From contig NZ_BAFS01000081.1 of NCBI RefSeq assembly GCF_000308415.1, forward strand, positions 1-38,482: a stretch of 38,482 bases of DNA, read 5' to 3'. Below, one piece after another: positions 24,884-32,974 of this stretch (the first letter of the stretch is position 1; every line of letters starts with the position of its first letter). The notes below the pieces were generated by a model. The model made no database searches and had not been told where the DNA came from. It saw only the letters and a list, made by a program, of their open reading frames with translations. The DNA is from Nocardia asiatica NBRC 100129. GTDB lineage: Bacteria > Actinomycetota > Actinomycetes > Mycobacteriales > Mycobacteriaceae. A program made the position numbers and the translations under genes.

Positions 24884-26244
24884 ACTCCCTGACCCTTGTT
24901 CTGCTCGCGGTCCTGCTCGTCTCGCTGGGTGGGGTGTTCGCCGGTGTGGATTCCGCGCTGAACACCATCTCGCCCGCCCGCGTCGAGGACTTGATGCGCG
25001 CCGACCGGCCCGGCGCCGTGCGGCTGAGCCGGATCGTCGCCGACCGGGCCCGCTACGTGAACCTCATGGTGCTGTTGCGCATTCTGTGCGAGATCGGCGC
25101 CACGGTGCTGCTGGCCGCGGGCCTGATGACGGTCTGGGAAAGGAACTGGGCGCTGCTGGTCACCGCGCTGGTGATGGCGCTGGTGTCCTATGTGGTGGTC
25201 GGCGTGGGGCCGCGCACGCTGGGCCGTCAGCACGCGTACTCGATCGCGCTGGCCGCGGCGCTGCCGCTGCAGCTCATCGGTGCGCTGCTCGGTCCGCTGA
25301 GCAGGCTGCTGATTCTGCTCGGCAACGCGATCACCCCGGGTAAGGGTTTCCGCAACGGCCCCTTCGCCTCCGAGATCGAGCTGCGCGAGGTGGTCGAGAT
25401 GGCCGGTGAGCGCGGGGTGGTGGCCGACGACGAACGGCGCATGATCCAGTCGGTCTTCGAACTCGGCGACACACCGGCGCGCGCGGTGATGGTGCCGCGC
25501 ACCGAGATGGTGTGGATCGAGGCGGACAAGACCGCCGCGCAGGCGATGTCGCTCGCGGTGCGTTCCGGGCATTCCAGGATCCCGGTGATCGGCGAGAACG
25601 TGGACGACATCCTGGGTGTGGTCTACCTGAAGGATCTTGTGCCGTATGCCGATCGCAGCCGCAAGGTGCGGGTGCGCGAGGTGATGCGGCCCGCGGTGTT
25701 CATGCCCGACTCCAAACCGCTGGACAGCCTGCTGGACGAGATGCAGTTGCGGCGCAACCACATGGCGCTGCTGGTGGACGAGTACGGCGGGATCGCGGGC
25801 CTGGTGACCATCGAGGACGTGCTCGAGGAGATCGTCGGTGAGATCGCCGACGAGTACGACACCGACGAGACCCCGCCCGTCGAGGATCTCGGCGACGGCC
25901 GCTACCGCGTCTCGGCCCGGCTGCCGGTGGAGGACCTGGGTGAGCTGTACGGGCTGGAGATCGAGGTGGAGGACGTGGACACCGTGGGCGGCCTGCTCGC
26001 CCACGAGTTGGGCCGCGTGCCGCTGCCCGGGTCGAAGATCGAGGTATACGGGTTGGTGCTGCGCGGGGAGGGCGGAGCGGATGCGCGGGGGCGGATGCGG
26101 GTGAACACCGTCGTGGTGCGCAAAGCGCGCGAGAAGGTCCCCGCCGGAAACACAAACGGCGACAATCCCAATGGCAAGCGCAAGGCCAACGGATCGGAAC
26201 GGGAGACGCCGGCCGATCGCGACGAGGACGGAGACACCGAATGA
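24880..26244 (+). CDS. CNNM/CBS-domain membrane protein (HlyC/CorC family)
   Basis: 454 residues. The first ~170 form a DUF21/CNNM membrane domain with helices such as '[19 protein letters not shown]' and '[19 protein letters not shown]'. A CBS pair (about 205-330; MVPRTEM..., '[20 protein letters not shown]') and a C-terminal CorC/HlyC domain ([13 protein letters not shown]) follow. The tail is Asn/Lys-rich. Related proteins handle divalent cations such as Mg2+ or Co2+; the 'hemolysin' name is historical. It overlaps ybeY and the next gene by four bases each. It matches the position of Rv2366c in M. tuberculosis (from memory). Confidence 0.9.
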   Translation: MNSLTLVLLAVLLVSLGGVFAGVDSALNTISPARVEDLMRADRPGAVRLSRIVADRARYVNLMVLLRILCEIGATVLLAAGLMTVWERNWALLVTALVMALVSYVVVGVGPRTLGRQHAYSIALAAALPLQLIGALLGPLSRLLILLGNAITPGKGFRNGPFASEIELREVVEMAGERGVVADDERRMIQSVFELGDTPARAVMVPRTEMVWIEADKTAAQAMSLAVRSGHSRIPVIGENVDDILGVVYLKDLVPYADRSRKVRVREVMRPAVFMPDSKPLDSLLDEMQLRRNHMALLVDEYGGIAGLVTIEDVLEEIVGEIADEYDTDETPPVEDLGDGRYRVSARLPVEDLGELYGLEIEVEDVDTVGGLLAHELGRVPLPGSKIEVYGLVLRGEGGADARGRMRVNTVVVRKAREKVPAGNTNGDNPNGKRKANGSERETPADRDEDGDTE

Positions 26245-26627
26245 CCGAACTGGACGCGGAGGACAACAAGCTGGTCGTGCTGGCCCGCGGCGCGCTGGGC
26301 CGCACCGGCGGGGCGAGCGGAGCGGCGATCCGTGACACCGACGGCCGGACCTATGCCGCGGGCGAGGTTTCGCTGACCGCGTTGCGGCTGACGGCGCTGC
26401 AAGCCGCGGTGGCCGCCGCGTTGTCCAGCGGCGCGGAGGGGTTCGAGGCGGCCGTGGTGGTCGGCGGACGATTGTCCGACTTCGGGGTGGCCGCGGTGCG
26501 AGAGGTCTCGGCCGAGACGCGGATCATCTTCACCGACCGCGACGGCGCGGTGTTCGAGATCGTCGACGACTCCGCGGACGCGGTGGACGCGGTGAGCGCC
26601 GACGCGGGCGAGGTGCGCGGTGGCTGA
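26241..26627 (+). CDS. Cytidine-deaminase-fold protein lacking zinc ligands
   Basis: 128 residues. '[23 protein letters not shown]', then [21 protein letters not shown] and '[18 protein letters not shown]' follow the layout of cytidine deaminases. But the zinc/catalytic motifs are missing: no C/HAE where 'LRLTALQA' stands, and no PCxxC. It is probably not a deaminase, but could be a binding or structural partner of Era or the CBS protein, between which it is conserved (Rv2365c in M. tuberculosis, from memory). Its ATG overlaps the upstream stop (ATGA), and era starts eight bases inside it. Confidence 0.8.
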   Translation: MTELDAEDNKLVVLARGALGRTGGASGAAIRDTDGRTYAAGEVSLTALRLTALQAAVAAALSSGAEGFEAAVVVGGRLSDFGVAAVREVSAETRIIFTDRDGAVFEIVDDSADAVDAVSADAGEVRGG

Positions 26628-27537
26628 GGCGCGGAAGAAGGACGAATTCCGTTCCGGCTTCGTCTGTTTCGTCGGCCGGCCGAACACCGGCAAGTCGACG
26701 TTGACCAATGCGCTGGTCGGCGCGAAGATCGCGATCACCTCGTCGCGCCCGCAGACCACCAGGCACACCATTCGCGGCATCGTGCACCGCGACCACGCGC
26801 AGTTGATTCTGGTCGACACTCCTGGTCTGCACCGCCCGCGCACCCTGCTCGGCCAGCGCCTCAACGACCTTGTGCGGGATACGTATTCCGAAGTCGACGT
26901 CATCGCGCTGTGCATCCCGGCCGACGAGAAGATCGGTCCGGGCGACCGCTGGATCGTGCAGCAGATCAGGCAGATGGCGCCCAAGACGACACTGCTCGGC
27001 GTGGTCACCAAGATCGACAAGGTTGGCCGCGACCAGGTCGCCGAGCAACTGCTGGCCGTCTCCCAACTGCTCGGCCCGGACGCCGACGTGGTGCCGGTGT
27101 CGGCGGTCAAGGGCGAGCAGGTGGAAGTTCTCGTCGACGTCATCGCCTCGAAGATGCCGGAGGGCCCGGCGTTCTACCCCGACGGCGAACTCACCGACGA
27201 GCCCGAGGAAACGCTGATGGCCGAGCTCATCCGCGAGGCCGCGCTCGAAGGCGTGCGCGACGAACTACCGCACTCGCTGGCCGTCGTCATCGAGGAGGTC
27301 CTGCCGTACGAGGAACGCGAGGACATGCTCGACGTCCACGCCCTGCTCTACGTCGAGCGCCCCAGCCAGAAGGCCATCGTCATCGGCAAGGGCGGCTCGC
27401 GTTTGAAAGAAGTCGGCACCAACGCCCGCAAACAGATCGAGCACATCCTCGGCACCCGCATCTATCTGAATCTGCACGTGAAGGTGGCGAAAGATTGGCA
27501 GCGGGATCCCAAGCAACTCGGCAAACTCGGCTTCTGA
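26620..27537 (+). CDS. era: GTPase Era
   Basis: 305 residues. G1 is GRPNTGKST (19-27), G3 DTPG (66-69) and G4 TKID (130-133); the C-terminal KH domain has GKGG at 256-259 ('VIGKGGSRLKEVG'). Era binds the 3' end of 16S rRNA and acts in 30S assembly, which fits neighbouring ybeY and phoH. It starts at GTG inside the previous gene. It is the last gene of the core block; recO, the usual next core gene, is not found before the window end. Confidence 0.96.
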   Translation: MAEARKKDEFRSGFVCFVGRPNTGKSTLTNALVGAKIAITSSRPQTTRHTIRGIVHRDHAQLILVDTPGLHRPRTLLGQRLNDLVRDTYSEVDVIALCIPADEKIGPGDRWIVQQIRQMAPKTTLLGVVTKIDKVGRDQVAEQLLAVSQLLGPDADVVPVSAVKGEQVEVLVDVIASKMPEGPAFYPDGELTDEPEETLMAELIREAALEGVRDELPHSLAVVIEEVLPYEEREDMLDVHALLYVERPSQKAIVIGKGGSRLKEVGTNARKQIEHILGTRIYLNLHVKVAKDWQRDPKQLGKLGF

Positions 27538-27574
27538 GCGGTACTCGAGGCGAAGTCGACCGGGTCTCGCGCGG

Positions 27575-28144
27575 TCAGCGGGTCCAAAGCTTCCACATGG
27601 AAAGCTCGCCGTCGTAGGCACGGACACGGTCGGCTGCGCTCTGGAAATCTCGGCCCGCAGTCAGTTCGTAGAACAAGAGCAGCACGGCGAAGAACGCAGC
27701 GTGACTGTCGGGCGCGTCGCTGGGAGCGAAGTAGGTCGTTGCGCCGACGTCCAGGAACGCTTCGGCCAAGGACGAGTTTCCGGTCTCGCAGCCGGTGCAG
27801 ATCACGATGCTGCCGGGTATCCGCAGACGCGCCCGGATGTGCTCAGGGCCCATTCGTCCGCTGAAGGGCTGGACCTCGGCTACCGGCCCGCCGAGTTCAG
27901 GCAGGAGGATCCGCCCATCGTCGCCGTGACAACTCACGATCACATGAGGTGCAACCGGGGAGTCGCCGCCCAACGCGGTGACCAGATGACGAGCCTGTCC
28001 AATCGGTCGATAGTTGACGTGAATGCCGAACTCTTCCAATGCTTTTCGCAACGGCTCCGCCGAACCGTCGTTGATGTTGAGCAGGTCCACTTCCGTCCAG
28101 GCGAGCTTGCCGGCGATTATCTCGTCGATGCGTGAGTTCGACAT
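27575..28144 (-). CDS. Small stand-alone CHAT/caspase-like protein
   Basis: 189 residues. The layout is that of CHAT-type (caspase-clan) cysteine peptidases: a strand ending in 'VIVSCHGDDG' with H73, and later 'IVICTGCETGNSSLAEAFLD' with C119 in the (A/G)CETG signature, then 'GATTYFAPSDAP' and a helical end (LFYELTAGRDFQSAADRVR). The His-Cys dyad is intact, so peptidase activity is plausible. It has no TPR or other extra domain, unlike most CHAT proteins. I chose the ATG before 'SNSRIDEIIAGKLAW'; a longer frame upstream is not supported. Third-position G+C is lower than in era. Activity, substrate and any partner are unknown. Confidence 0.65.
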   Translation of the reverse strand: MSNSRIDEIIAGKLAWTEVDLLNINDGSAEPLRKALEEFGIHVNYRPIGQARHLVTALGGDSPVAPHVIVSCHGDDGRILLPELGGPVAEVQPFSGRMGPEHIRARLRIPGSIVICTGCETGNSSLAEAFLDVGATTYFAPSDAPDSHAAFFAVLLLFYELTAGRDFQSAADRVRAYDGELSMWKLWTR

Positions 28145-28346
28145 CGCCTGGACCTTACCGACCTTGCCGTAGCGCGGGAAGTCGCCCGGCACAGCCGACT
28201 TCGACCTACCGGAGGTAGTGCGCATCTCCTGCCGGGGCATTACAGCGGGTCGATCCAGTGGCGGTGCCACTGAAGTGCGGATGCGGATCGAGCGGTACCG
28301 AGATCGATGTCCGGTGTTCCCCGCCGATGCTCGTCAGGTCGGATCT

Positions 28347-28916
28347 ATGGTCGGGTCCATGAACGACGCGACAGTGGTTCGGCTTGGAACCGCCGACGCC
28401 GCCCGGCACCACTTCGATGCGATCTGCGAGCTGTACGTCGAGGCATTCTCGGCACCCCCCTTCGTTTGGCCGGAGACCGAGTCGCAGCGGCATCGAGAGA
28501 TGCTCAGCGGCATGATCGCCAAGCCTGGCTTCGGTATCGCCCTCGCGGAATCTCACGGGCGTCTTGTCGGATTCGTGTACGGAACCACTCTGAGCACCAG
28601 CACCGGTTGGTGGGACGGGTTCCAGCAGCCGGTATCACCGGATGTCACGCGCGAATGGCCGGGTAGGACCTTCGCGGTGATCGATCTCGCCGTTCACGAG
28701 TCGGCGCGGCGGCGCGGCATCGGCCGCCGACTGCTGGACATTCTGCTCAATAGCAGACCAGAGCAGCGGGCGACGCTGGCAGTACAGCCGCAGGCGAAAG
28801 ATACACATGCGTTCTACCGGGCGATCGGTGGATGGCAACTGGTAGGGCGGCAAGATACACCGGCGTTCGTATCCCCTGAGTTCGACATCTACATCCGGGA
28901 ATTGAGGAGTTCGTAG
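28347..28916 (+). CDS. GNAT-family N-acetyltransferase
   Basis: About 189 residues. Motif A is 'VIDLAVHESARRRGIGRRLL', with the RRxGxG acetyl-CoA pyrophosphate loop, and a C-terminal AFYRAIGGWQLVG matches motif B. It transfers an acetyl group from acetyl-CoA to an amine; the substrate is unknown. The start at 28347 has an AGG seven bases upstream; the ATG at 28359 is nearly as likely. It diverges from the CHAT-like gene across about 200 bp and overlaps the convergent HTH-TPR gene by 28 bp at the 3' ends. Confidence 0.85.
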   Translation: MVGSMNDATVVRLGTADAARHHFDAICELYVEAFSAPPFVWPETESQRHREMLSGMIAKPGFGIALAESHGRLVGFVYGTTLSTSTGWWDGFQQPVSPDVTREWPGRTFAVIDLAVHESARRRGIGRRLLDILLNSRPEQRATLAVQPQAKDTHAFYRAIGGWQLVGRQDTPAFVSPEFDIYIRELRSS

Positions 28917-30232
28917 TTCGCCAGCAGTTGGTCGAGTTCGCGCACGCAAAGTGCATCCGACCACGGGGCGAGGTCTGCTCGGGCATCGGAGATTATTCCG
29001 ATGAGCCGGTCGGAACGGCACGACACTGCCAGACCGGCTGCCTCCCCGACGACCTGAGCGGCTTCGTCGATCTCCCGTGCCGCGATGTGGGCGTGTGCCA
29101 GGTCGACGTAGGCTACTGCACGATTGCGGGTGAAGTCGTCACCGATGAGAGCGAGTGATGATTCGGCTGCGTGCTGTGCCTCGGCCGCCCGTCCGAGTCG
29201 GTACATGCAGTCGCTTCGAAACGACAGCGACAGCCCTTGCCCATGGAAATAGGCGATGGAGTTCTCCGCTGGCGCAGCGTTGTCGAGTAGTGCGTCGGCG
29301 GCATCGAGCGCTGCAACACATGCCTGATGGCCACCGGTACCGGCGTAAGCGAACGCCGCAATGACATCGGCGTACGAGCGAAGCCGGCCGTCGTCCACCG
29401 AACGTGCCCAGTTCTGCGCAGCCACCGCGTGATCGATCCCCGTGCGCGGGGAGCCACGCCATATGGCGAGGTAGCTCATGTTGCACAGGACCAGAGTGAC
29501 CAGCGCGTCATTGCCTGCCGCGTGGGCGGATTCGCGGGCCTGCTCATAACTCGACTTCGCGGAATCGAAGTCGCGCATATCGAAACGCATCCATCCCACC
29601 ATTTCCGCGAGCTGGCTGTGGACGGTCAGCAGGCGGGGCCGCAACTGGTCTGGTGCTTCCCGCAGCAGAGCGGACGCGATGGCCAATTGGGCGGAAACCA
29701 TTGGTAGTACGGCGTACGGACCGTAGAGGTCTTCCTGTGACAATGCGATATTCATCGCGGACTCGATGCGGCCGATAGTGGCGCTGTCAACTCTGCCAGG
29801 CTGGACGAGCACCGCACCGACCCGTCGTTGTTCGTCTGGATTCAGGCCCGCCAGAATTGCGGCGACAGCAGGCAATCCGCCAGAAACACCGCCGAACAGG
29901 CGAAGCAATTCACGTCGGTTCATCTCGACCCACGTCCTAAGCTCGGCATCCAGAGACGAGTGTAGGCCGGTCGATGGTGTCGAGGTCGCGATCGGGTATG
30001 CGAGCGATGCACTCTCGTTGTAGAACCTATACCCCTGCTCCGGGCTGAGACCTTCCAGCACCGTATCCATGGCATCCGAGGACCGCGGACTGAGTACGGC
30101 TCGACTGCCCTGCTGTTCCCACTTCCCGACCGTGCGCACCGCGCGCCCGCAGACCGCCGCGAACTCCTCCTGCGTCAGCCGCATAGCGGTGCGAAGCGCC
30201 AGGACGTCAGCGCCGGTCCATTTGTCGATCAT
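28889..30232 (-). CDS. XRE-type HTH regulator with C-terminal TPR-like repeats
   Basis: About 447 residues. The N-terminal HTH ('LRTAMRLTQEEFAAVCGRAV', then RTVGKWEQQG) is XRE-like. The rest is alpha-helical with TPR-like stretches: 'DFDSAKSSYEQARESAHAAG', 'YRLGRAAEAQHAAESSLALIG' and IAAREIDEAAQVVGEAAG. Such actinomycete regulators often sense small signals or peptides through the repeat domain. GTG at 30244 is an alternative start, with GAGG six bases upstream. It sits in DNA of lower G+C than the core genes, suggesting horizontal acquisition. The 3' end overlaps the GNAT gene tail to tail. Confidence 0.85.
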   Translation of the reverse strand: MIDKWTGADVLALRTAMRLTQEEFAAVCGRAVRTVGKWEQQGSRAVLSPRSSDAMDTVLEGLSPEQGYRFYNESASLAYPIATSTPSTGLHSSLDAELRTWVEMNRRELLRLFGGVSGGLPAVAAILAGLNPDEQRRVGAVLVQPGRVDSATIGRIESAMNIALSQEDLYGPYAVLPMVSAQLAIASALLREAPDQLRPRLLTVHSQLAEMVGWMRFDMRDFDSAKSSYEQARESAHAAGNDALVTLVLCNMSYLAIWRGSPRTGIDHAVAAQNWARSVDDGRLRSYADVIAAFAYAGTGGHQACVAALDAADALLDNAAPAENSIAYFHGQGLSLSFRSDCMYRLGRAAEAQHAAESSLALIGDDFTRNRAVAYVDLAHAHIAAREIDEAAQVVGEAAGLAVSCRSDRLIGIISDARADLAPWSDALCVRELDQLLANYELLNSRM

Positions 30233-30460
30233 CGCTGGCCCCACCCCTCACCTCGACGTGTCGAATACCGGAAGAGTAGGACCAAAATGCCTGCTTGGTA
30301 CCTGTATTACGTCGCGCCGTCACCGGATGCTGTTCCTGCATCCGGCGCCGGGTCGATGCCGTTGCGCTCGACGGCACATCGATCGGCTGTGAGCGGCTGA
30401 TCGGTGGCTTTGCTCCCCGGCGCCGGGTGCTCATCACACCACGAGCAGGGAGATGCGGGG

Positions 30461-30940
30461 ATGGGGTTGGAGGACACTCAGGTGCTGTCGCCGGTGCGGG
30501 CGGATACGCCGTTGACGCGGTGCCGCTTCTATCGTGAGACCTGCGGGCTACCCGCCAGAGTGCAACCCGAGATCGGGAGCATCATCGTGCCCGCGGGCAG
30601 CGTCGGCGCGATCACCATGCCGCATCAGCTCGGGGCTGCGGTGAAGGGCAGGATGCACGGTCTGGGCGTGCGAATCGGTCCGATCGTCTCGCATCCGCGC
30701 TCGAAGCTATGGACATTCCTGATCGTGCCGGACGTGCCGGACGAGAACAGGTTGTTCGCCGAGCTGTTCCGGCTCAACGTCTCGGTAGCACGCTTCGGCG
30801 CGCAGATCGCGTTGCCCTCGCCGGGCGCCCGCCAGGCGGGATTCCGCGTCTGGGTGACGCCACCACACGATGCCTTCCGCCCTTCCGGCATGGCCGTCAT
30901 CGAGTCGATCCGAGCTTGCCAACCGCACCGCAGGCGGTGA
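30461..30940 (+). CDS. Orphan actinobacterial protein, first of a two-gene unit
   Basis: 159 residues, no family I can name with certainty. Visible features are 'TRCRFYRETCGLPARVQPEI' at the N-terminus, 'TMPHQLGAAVKGRMHGLGVR', 'SHPRSKLWTFLIVPDVPDE' and LPSPG...RVWVTPPHDAFRPSG. The last parts faintly recall the N-terminal domain of bifunctional DNA primase/polymerases, but no metal-binding DxD is obvious, so I do not assign it. ATG with GGGAG eight to ten bases upstream. It is divergent from the HTH-TPR regulator, which may control it, and four bases before the next gene. Confidence 0.7.
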   Translation: MGLEDTQVLSPVRADTPLTRCRFYRETCGLPARVQPEIGSIIVPAGSVGAITMPHQLGAAVKGRMHGLGVRIGPIVSHPRSKLWTFLIVPDVPDENRLFAELFRLNVSVARFGAQIALPSPGARQAGFRVWVTPPHDAFRPSGMAVIESIRACQPHRRR

Positions 30941-30944
30941 CGCC

Positions 30945-31166
30945 GTGGACCCGCAGCTGTCGCCGCGCCCCGAAGAGGACGACGTGCACCTGTCGATCCA
31001 ATTCCACGACCTGCGCCTGAATTTCGCCGCCTGCACGACCGCAGCGTCACGCTTCATCCAGGACTGGCGCGCCTACCACTATCCCGACGCGGTGACCGTG
31101 GTCCCCGGCAACCCAGCCGGATTGCCGCGACTGCCGAACGAACGCCTGTACCTGGAGCCGCCATGA
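30945..31166 (+). CDS. Small orphan protein (73 aa), partner of the preceding gene
   Basis: 73 residues from GTG: DPQLSPRPEEDDVHLSIQFH, 'LNFAACTTAASRFIQDWRAY' and a Pro-rich end. No signal peptide, membrane span or known domain. Only four bases separate it from the previous stop, so the two form one unit. I recognise this pairing as recurring in nocardiae, but no function is known to me. An ATGA overlap at its 3' end begins a frame that soon loses coding character. Confidence 0.6.
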   Translation: MDPQLSPRPEEDDVHLSIQFHDLRLNFAACTTAASRFIQDWRAYHYPDAVTVVPGNPAGLPRLPNERLYLEPP

Positions 31167-31315
31167 CCGCGGTCTTCGAGCGGAAACGACGGGCGAGAGC
31201 TATCAGCCGGGACCATATGCCGAACTCGATACCAGTGGACTCGCGTGGGCTTCGACCCGGCCGATCACTGCTGCCGCCCGGGCGAGTGGGACCGGCGTGT
31301 CCGCATCGGGCAAGT

Positions 31316-32746
31316 TCACCACCACGGCGTGGGGCGGTGGCGCTGCCAGTTCAGTTCGGATTCGAGTTGGGCGGCCAACGAGATGAGCAGGGGTTCGGAG
31401 TTCGCCGTGCCCATCAACTGAGCGCCGACGGGGAGGCCGGAATCGGTGAACCCGGCGGGGACGTTGACGCTCGGCCAGCCCAGGACGTTCCACGGCCAGG
31501 TGTAGGGGCAGGCGGCGGTGATCAGATTGTTGGTGGCGTTGACGCCGATGCCGTCGATTTCCTCCACGCGCGGTGGCGGAGTCGCGGTGGTCGGCGCGAG
31601 GACGACGTCGTAGTCGCGGAAGAAGTGGCCGATTCGCCTGTGCAGCAGCGGTTCCAGCTGCCGCGCCGCGTAGAGGGCGGGGCCGTCGAGCACGCGCCCG
31701 AATCGGGCGTTGGCGGCGGTGCGGGGATCGACCTGGAGGCCGGGCGTCCGGTGGTACACCCGCCGGATTCCGGCGAGCGAGCGCGGCAGGAACGAGGCGC
31801 CGATCATGATGCCGTAGTGCAGGTCGGCCACGGTCACGGTGTGCCCGAGGCCGCGCAGCGTGTCGGCGGTGTGCCGTACCGCTTGCTCGACCTCCGGATC
31901 CAGAGCGGTCCTGGTCGCGGTGAACGGGATGCGCAGTGACAGGGCGATGCGCAACCGGCCGGGATCACGGCCGACGGCGTCGGAGGCGGTGATCGGGTCC
32001 GGTGTGTGCAGGTCGCCGTGATGCGGTCCGGCGGCGGCGTCCAGCAGGAGCGCCGCGTCCGCGACGGTGCGGGCCAGCGGCCCGTTCACGGTGAGCCCGT
32101 AGAACGCCTCGGGCTCCGGCCAGGTGGAGATCCGCCCGCGCTGAGGCTTGATGCCGACGAGGTTCGTCCACGCGGCGGGGATGCGAATGGAGCCCGCGCC
32201 GTCGGAACCCAGGGCCGCGGGGACCAGTCCCGCCGCGACGGCCGCCGAGGCTCCGCCGGAGGAGCCGCCCGGCGTTCTGGTGCGGTCCCAGGGATTGCGG
32301 GTGTGGCCGAACCAGGCGGCGCTGGTGAACGGCCACTGCCCGAGCTCGCAGGTGTTGGTCTTCCCGACGATCACTGCGCCCGCCGCGCGCAGGCGACGGA
32401 CCGATTCGGCGTCCTCGGTCTTCGGCGTGAACTCGCCGCCGCACCCGAACGCGGTCGGCTCGCCCGCGATATCGGTGTCGTCCTTCACCGCCACGGGCAC
32501 GCCGAGCAGCGGCAGCCGTTCCCCCGCGGCCAGCCGCCGGTCGGCGTCGGCGGCCTCCGCGAGCGCGCGTTCCCGGCGCACCACCCGGAAGGCGTTCAGT
32601 GTGCCCTGAGCCGCGTCGATCCGGTCCAGCGCGCCGCCGACCGCCGCGGCCGAACCGATCGCGCCGTCCGCGATCGCGGCCGCCATCTCGGCCAGCCCCA
32701 GTTCGCGGGTGCCGGGCGGCAGCCGGGTCGGATCGGACACCGTCAT
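31316..32746 (-). CDS. Amidase signature family enzyme
   Basis: 476 residues. The amidase signature is complete: catalytic Lys K88 ('VPVAVKDDTD'), cis-Ser S163 in TPGGSSGG and nucleophile S186 in GSDGAGSIRIP. It hydrolyses C-N amide bonds; the substrate is unknown. In M. tuberculosis amiA2 lies opposite to era and recO between them (from memory). The same orientation here suggests this is its counterpart, and that DNA on both sides was added or exchanged. The ATG has CAGGGAG five bases upstream; earlier in-frame sequence is not used. Confidence 0.92.
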   Translation of the reverse strand: MTVSDPTRLPPGTRELGLAEMAAAIADGAIGSAAAVGGALDRIDAAQGTLNAFRVVRRERALAEAADADRRLAAGERLPLLGVPVAVKDDTDIAGEPTAFGCGGEFTPKTEDAESVRRLRAAGAVIVGKTNTCELGQWPFTSAAWFGHTRNPWDRTRTPGGSSGGASAAVAAGLVPAALGSDGAGSIRIPAAWTNLVGIKPQRGRISTWPEPEAFYGLTVNGPLARTVADAALLLDAAAGPHHGDLHTPDPITASDAVGRDPGRLRIALSLRIPFTATRTALDPEVEQAVRHTADTLRGLGHTVTVADLHYGIMIGASFLPRSLAGIRRVYHRTPGLQVDPRTAANARFGRVLDGPALYAARQLEPLLHRRIGHFFRDYDVVLAPTTATPPPRVEEIDGIGVNATNNLITAACPYTWPWNVLGWPSVNVPAGFTDSGLPVGAQLMGTANSEPLLISLAAQLESELNWQRHRPTPWW

Positions 32747-32974
32747 GTGCACTCCCTGTCGTTCGCTTGCGATCAACCGTAGCGGCCACCTGGTCAAGCG
32801 TCCATAATGAATCGGAATTCCGTCCGCCGGTTTTCCGGGCGACCAGTTCGTGCGGGAACGCGATTACTCGCCGTGCAAGATCTTGCTCAACAAGGGCGTG
32901 TGCGGGTTTGAATTACCCTGGCGGGGCGATGTGTCGATCAGAGTTGGTACAGCGCAAGCATTTTCGTAGACCCG

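Noticed and set aside
31163..31315. ATGA-coupled frame after the 73-residue orphan, with another frame reading 'SYQPGPYAELDTSGLAW'
   Set aside because: Coding character switches frame within 40 bp and no homologue is recognised. It may be a decayed gene stub, but the evidence is too thin.
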